From an uncultured Alistipes sp. (GTDB lineage: Bacteria > Bacteroidota > Bacteroidia > Bacteroidales > Rikenellaceae): a DNA stretch of 64,000 nucleotides. Below, in pieces: positions 62,122-64,000 of the stretch. Under the pieces are notes generated by a model. It worked only from the letters and a program-made list of their open reading frames with translations. It had not been told where the DNA came from and made no database searches. A program made the position numbers and the translations under genes. Within the stretch, counting starts at the first letter, position 1. Each line of letters starts with the position of its first letter. Location of the stretch: assembly GCA_947177225.1 (NCBI GenBank), contig CAMWTS010000001.1, forward strand, positions 62,001 to 126,000. The letters run 5' to 3'.

Positions 62122-63588
62122 ATGAAAAAATTATTGTTATCCATCGCACTGGCAACGATCGCATCGCTATCCACGGCACAACAGCCCGGCGTCACGTTGA
62201 CCTTCGACGATGCACTCAACATCGCATTGGAGAACAACCCCTCGATCGAGGCCTCGCAACGCGAGGAGATGGCAGCCAAGCGCGAGCGACAGGCAGCCAT
62301 AGGATTGCGCATGCCGCAGATCAATGTTTTCGGAACCTACACCTATCTGGGCAAGGACATCGGCATAGACTTCAACTCGTCGAAAACGGCGATAGGACAG
62401 ATGGCCGCCGGATTCATATCGGAGGGCGTGGCCGGAGGATTGATTACGCCTCAGATGGCGCAGCTGCTCCAAAGCAAACTGTCTCCGCTGCTCGATCTCG
62501 ACCTGCAATACAAGATTCAGGATCGCAGCCTCGGATTCATCGGCGGCGAAGTGACCGTGCCGATATTCATGGGCGGCAAGATCAATGCCGCAAACCGTGC
62601 CGCACAGATCAATGAGCAGAGCGCGATCATGGCTGGCAACGGCACACGCAATGCTCTCATATCGGAGCTTGTCGAGCGTTACTTCGGATTGTCGCTGGCA
62701 ATGCAGGTGGTCGATGTACGCCGGCAGGTGCTCAGCGGTGTGGAGGTGCATCTCCACGATGCCGAGGCCATGGAGGAGCAGGGTATGATAGCCCGCAGCG
62801 AGAAGCTGTATGTAGAGTTCAAACTTGCCGAGGCTCAGCGCGAATTGGAGAACGCCCGTCTGCAAGTGGCCACACTGCAAAGCGCATTGGCCAACACGCT
62901 CGGACAGAGCATCGACAACGATCCCGCACCCGTCAGTGTCATGTTCGTTCTGGATCGGCTCGAAAGCGTCGACTATTACAAGGATATGGCACGCGACAAC
63001 AATCCTCTGCTCTCGCAAGTGGGGCTCAAACGCGAACTGGCCGAGCAGGGTGTGCGTGCCCAGCGCGCCGATTTCTTCCCACAGATCGTAGCCATGGGAG
63101 GCGGTACGTTCTACAACTATCAGGTGACCAATATCCTGCCGCGATGGGCTGTCGGCATCGGATTCAATTTCAAAATATTCGACGGTCTGAATCGCGAATA
63201 CAAATATTCTGCGGCCAAGCAAACCGTATATCGTGTCGAGTCGTTGCAGAACAAGGCACAGCAAGACATATCGGTGCTGATCGAAAAACTCTACAACCAG
63301 CTCGTCAACTACGCCAATCAGATGACCTCGATCGAGGCTTCGATAGCCTTTGCCGAGGAGTATCTCCACATGAAGAACGAGGCTTTTCTCGAAGGCATGT
63401 GCTCTTCGTCGGAGCTGATAGACGCCGAGTTGAACCTGGCAAAGGTCAAGACTGAACGTATGCAGACGGCCTACGGCTACGACCTGGCATTGGCCAAGCT
63501 GCTCGAAGCGGCAGGCATAAGCGAGGAGTTCACACAATATGCCCGCCGAGCCGACGCACGTCCCATAACATTCGATTTAAATAGATAA
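62122..63588 (+). CDS. TolC-family outer-membrane export protein
   Basis: ATG 62122 gives a signal peptide (MKKLLLSIALATIASLSTAQ) without lipobox and 488 residues. TLTFDDALNIALENNPSIEASQREEMAAK is the first TolC repeat; the second lies near residues 290-420 (VGLKRELAEQGVRAQRADFFPQI). Long Ala/Gln-rich helices and FKIFDGLNREYKYSAAK fit the TolC periplasmic tunnel. It is not lipidated, unlike the two RND channels. The adaptor gene follows after 14 bases, so it belongs to a separate export system. Confidence 0.93.
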   Translation: MKKLLLSIALATIASLSTAQQPGVTLTFDDALNIALENNPSIEASQREEMAAKRERQAAIGLRMPQINVFGTYTYLGKDIGIDFNSSKTAIGQMAAGFISEGVAGGLITPQMAQLLQSKLSPLLDLDLQYKIQDRSLGFIGGEVTVPIFMGGKINAANRAAQINEQSAIMAGNGTRNALISELVERYFGLSLAMQVVDVRRQVLSGVEVHLHDAEAMEEQGMIARSEKLYVEFKLAEAQRELENARLQVATLQSALANTLGQSIDNDPAPVSVMFVLDRLESVDYYKDMARDNNPLLSQVGLKRELAEQGVRAQRADFFPQIVAMGGGTFYNYQVTNILPRWAVGIGFNFKIFDGLNREYKYSAAKQTVYRVESLQNKAQQDISVLIEKLYNQLVNYANQMTSIEASIAFAEEYLHMKNEAFLEGMCSSSELIDAELNLAKVKTERMQTAYGYDLALAKLLEAAGISEEFTQYARRADARPITFDLNR

Positions 63589-63602
63589 AAAGAGATAACA
63601 AG

Positions 63603-64000
63603 ATGAAAAAGAAAAACATTATCGCTATCGTAATCGCTCTGTTGGTAATAGTGGTTATGATCTTTGTGGCCGATCGCATAATCGAGCGTAAGGAGCCGAC
63701 CTACATACAGGGAACCATCGAGTGCAAAACCTACAAAGCCTCGTCGAAAATAGCCGGACGCATCGACTCGATGCTCGTGGAGGAGGGACAGCATGTGGTT
63801 AAGGGCGAAGTGCTCTACACGATCTCGACTCCCGAACTCAACGCCAAGCTCATGCAGGCCGAAGCCGTGCGCAGCGCAGCCGAAGCCATGAACAAGAAAG
63901 CCGACAAAGGCGCCCGCAAACCTCAGTTGGAGGCAGCCAAGAGCATGTGGCAGAAGGCCGAGGCAGGGCTCGATCTGGCACAAAAGACCTACGATCGCGT
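63603..64000 (+). CDS. HlyD/EmrA-family adaptor (N-terminal part)
   Basis: The ATG at 63603 opens a frame that runs off the right edge (132 codons visible), which explains its absence from the ORF track. It has one N-terminal helix (MKKKNIIAIVIALLVIVVMIFV), then a lipoyl-type segment (YIQGTIECKTYKASSKIAGRIDSMLVEEGQHVVKGEVLYTI) and the start of a coiled coil. This matches HlyD-family adaptors that pair TolC with an ABC or MFS exporter (YhiI/YbhG or EmrA types). The exporter subunits should lie beyond the edge. Confidence 0.88.
   Translation, partial: MKKKNIIAIVIALLVIVVMIFVADRIIERKEPTYIQGTIECKTYKASSKIAGRIDSMLVEEGQHVVKGEVLYTISTPELNAKLMQAEAVRSAAEAMNKKADKGARKPQLEAAKSMWQKAEAGLDLAQKTYDR

Noticed and set aside
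1-64000. Mobile elements, CRISPR arrays, tRNA and rRNA genes
   Set aside because: No transposase-like protein, no repeat-spacer array, and no tRNA cloverleaf with GTTCGAATC arm or rRNA-like stretch was found by reading both strands; short intergenic palindromes did not fit these classes.

Overview
The window is a 64 kb piece of a chromosome from a Bacteroidota bacterium, almost certainly order Bacteroidales. The evidence is: repeated promoters of the type TTTG-N19/20-TAnnTTTG (most often TATCTTTG), few clear Shine-Dalgarno sites, a FeoA-FeoB fusion, a tiny histone H1-like protein, and families typical of the phylum (DUF3276 PUR protein, DUF4252, DUF4491, PorT-like and OMP_b-brl outer-membrane proteins, NAD-sensing Rex). 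Family level (Rikenellaceae, Muribaculaceae or other) cannot be fixed by eye. The sequence is core-genome in character. I see no insertion sequence, prophage, CRISPR array, tRNA or rRNA.

Layout. 1-1.2 kb: start of feoAB (runs off the left edge). 1.3-6.9 kb: a complete RND efflux operon (adaptor, pump, outer-membrane lipoprotein). 7.1 kb: histone-like gene with its own promoter and terminator. 7.4-10.8 kb: envelope operon (YtfJ-like, Omp85-type barrel, phosphoethanolamine transferase). 11-16.4 kb: low-molecular-weight phosphatase, a large TonB-type outer-membrane barrel, and a histidine kinase/response regulator pair. 16.5-24.6 kb: glyA, DUF2461, an unusual LytM-S41 fusion protease, M20 peptidase, glmM and a nucleoside phosphorylase. 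24.6-30.9 kb: a tightly packed run dnaN, exonuclease, LysM protein, rex, ribF-like, thioesterase, YhhN. 31-34.6 kb: htpG behind a sigma-54-like promoter, and an MFS transporter. 34.7-36.1 kb: a lipoprotein, a 192-nt RNA that folds as 6S RNA, and trxA. 36.2-40 kb: dnaE with a long leader carrying two palindromic repeats. 40.3-48.5 kb: DUF2007, aroE, a YqaA/DedA protein, mnmA, DUF3276 and an ettA-hisS-ctp operon. 48.6-54.3 kb: a second complete RND operon. 54.5-61.9 kb: rubrerythrin, a CapA-type phosphatase, an ECF sigma/anti-sigma operon, DUF4491, a DcaP-like porin and a metallophosphoesterase. 62.1 kb to the end: a TolC protein and the first third of an HlyD adaptor, the start of a third export system.

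Themes. Envelope defence and export dominate: two full RND tripartite pumps, a third TolC/HlyD system, lipid A modification, two S41 proteases and an ECF envelope-stress-like operon. Replication (dnaN, dnaE), translation (hisS, ettA, mnmA) and redox/stress control (rex, trxA, rubrerythrin, htpG) fill the rest. The points most worth following up are the 6S RNA candidate, the sigma-54-like htpG promoter, the large inverted repeat that spans the promoter and start codon of the LytM-S41 gene, the palindromic repeats in the dnaE leader, and the ribF-like gene without a flavokinase domain. No wholly new multi-gene system stands out.
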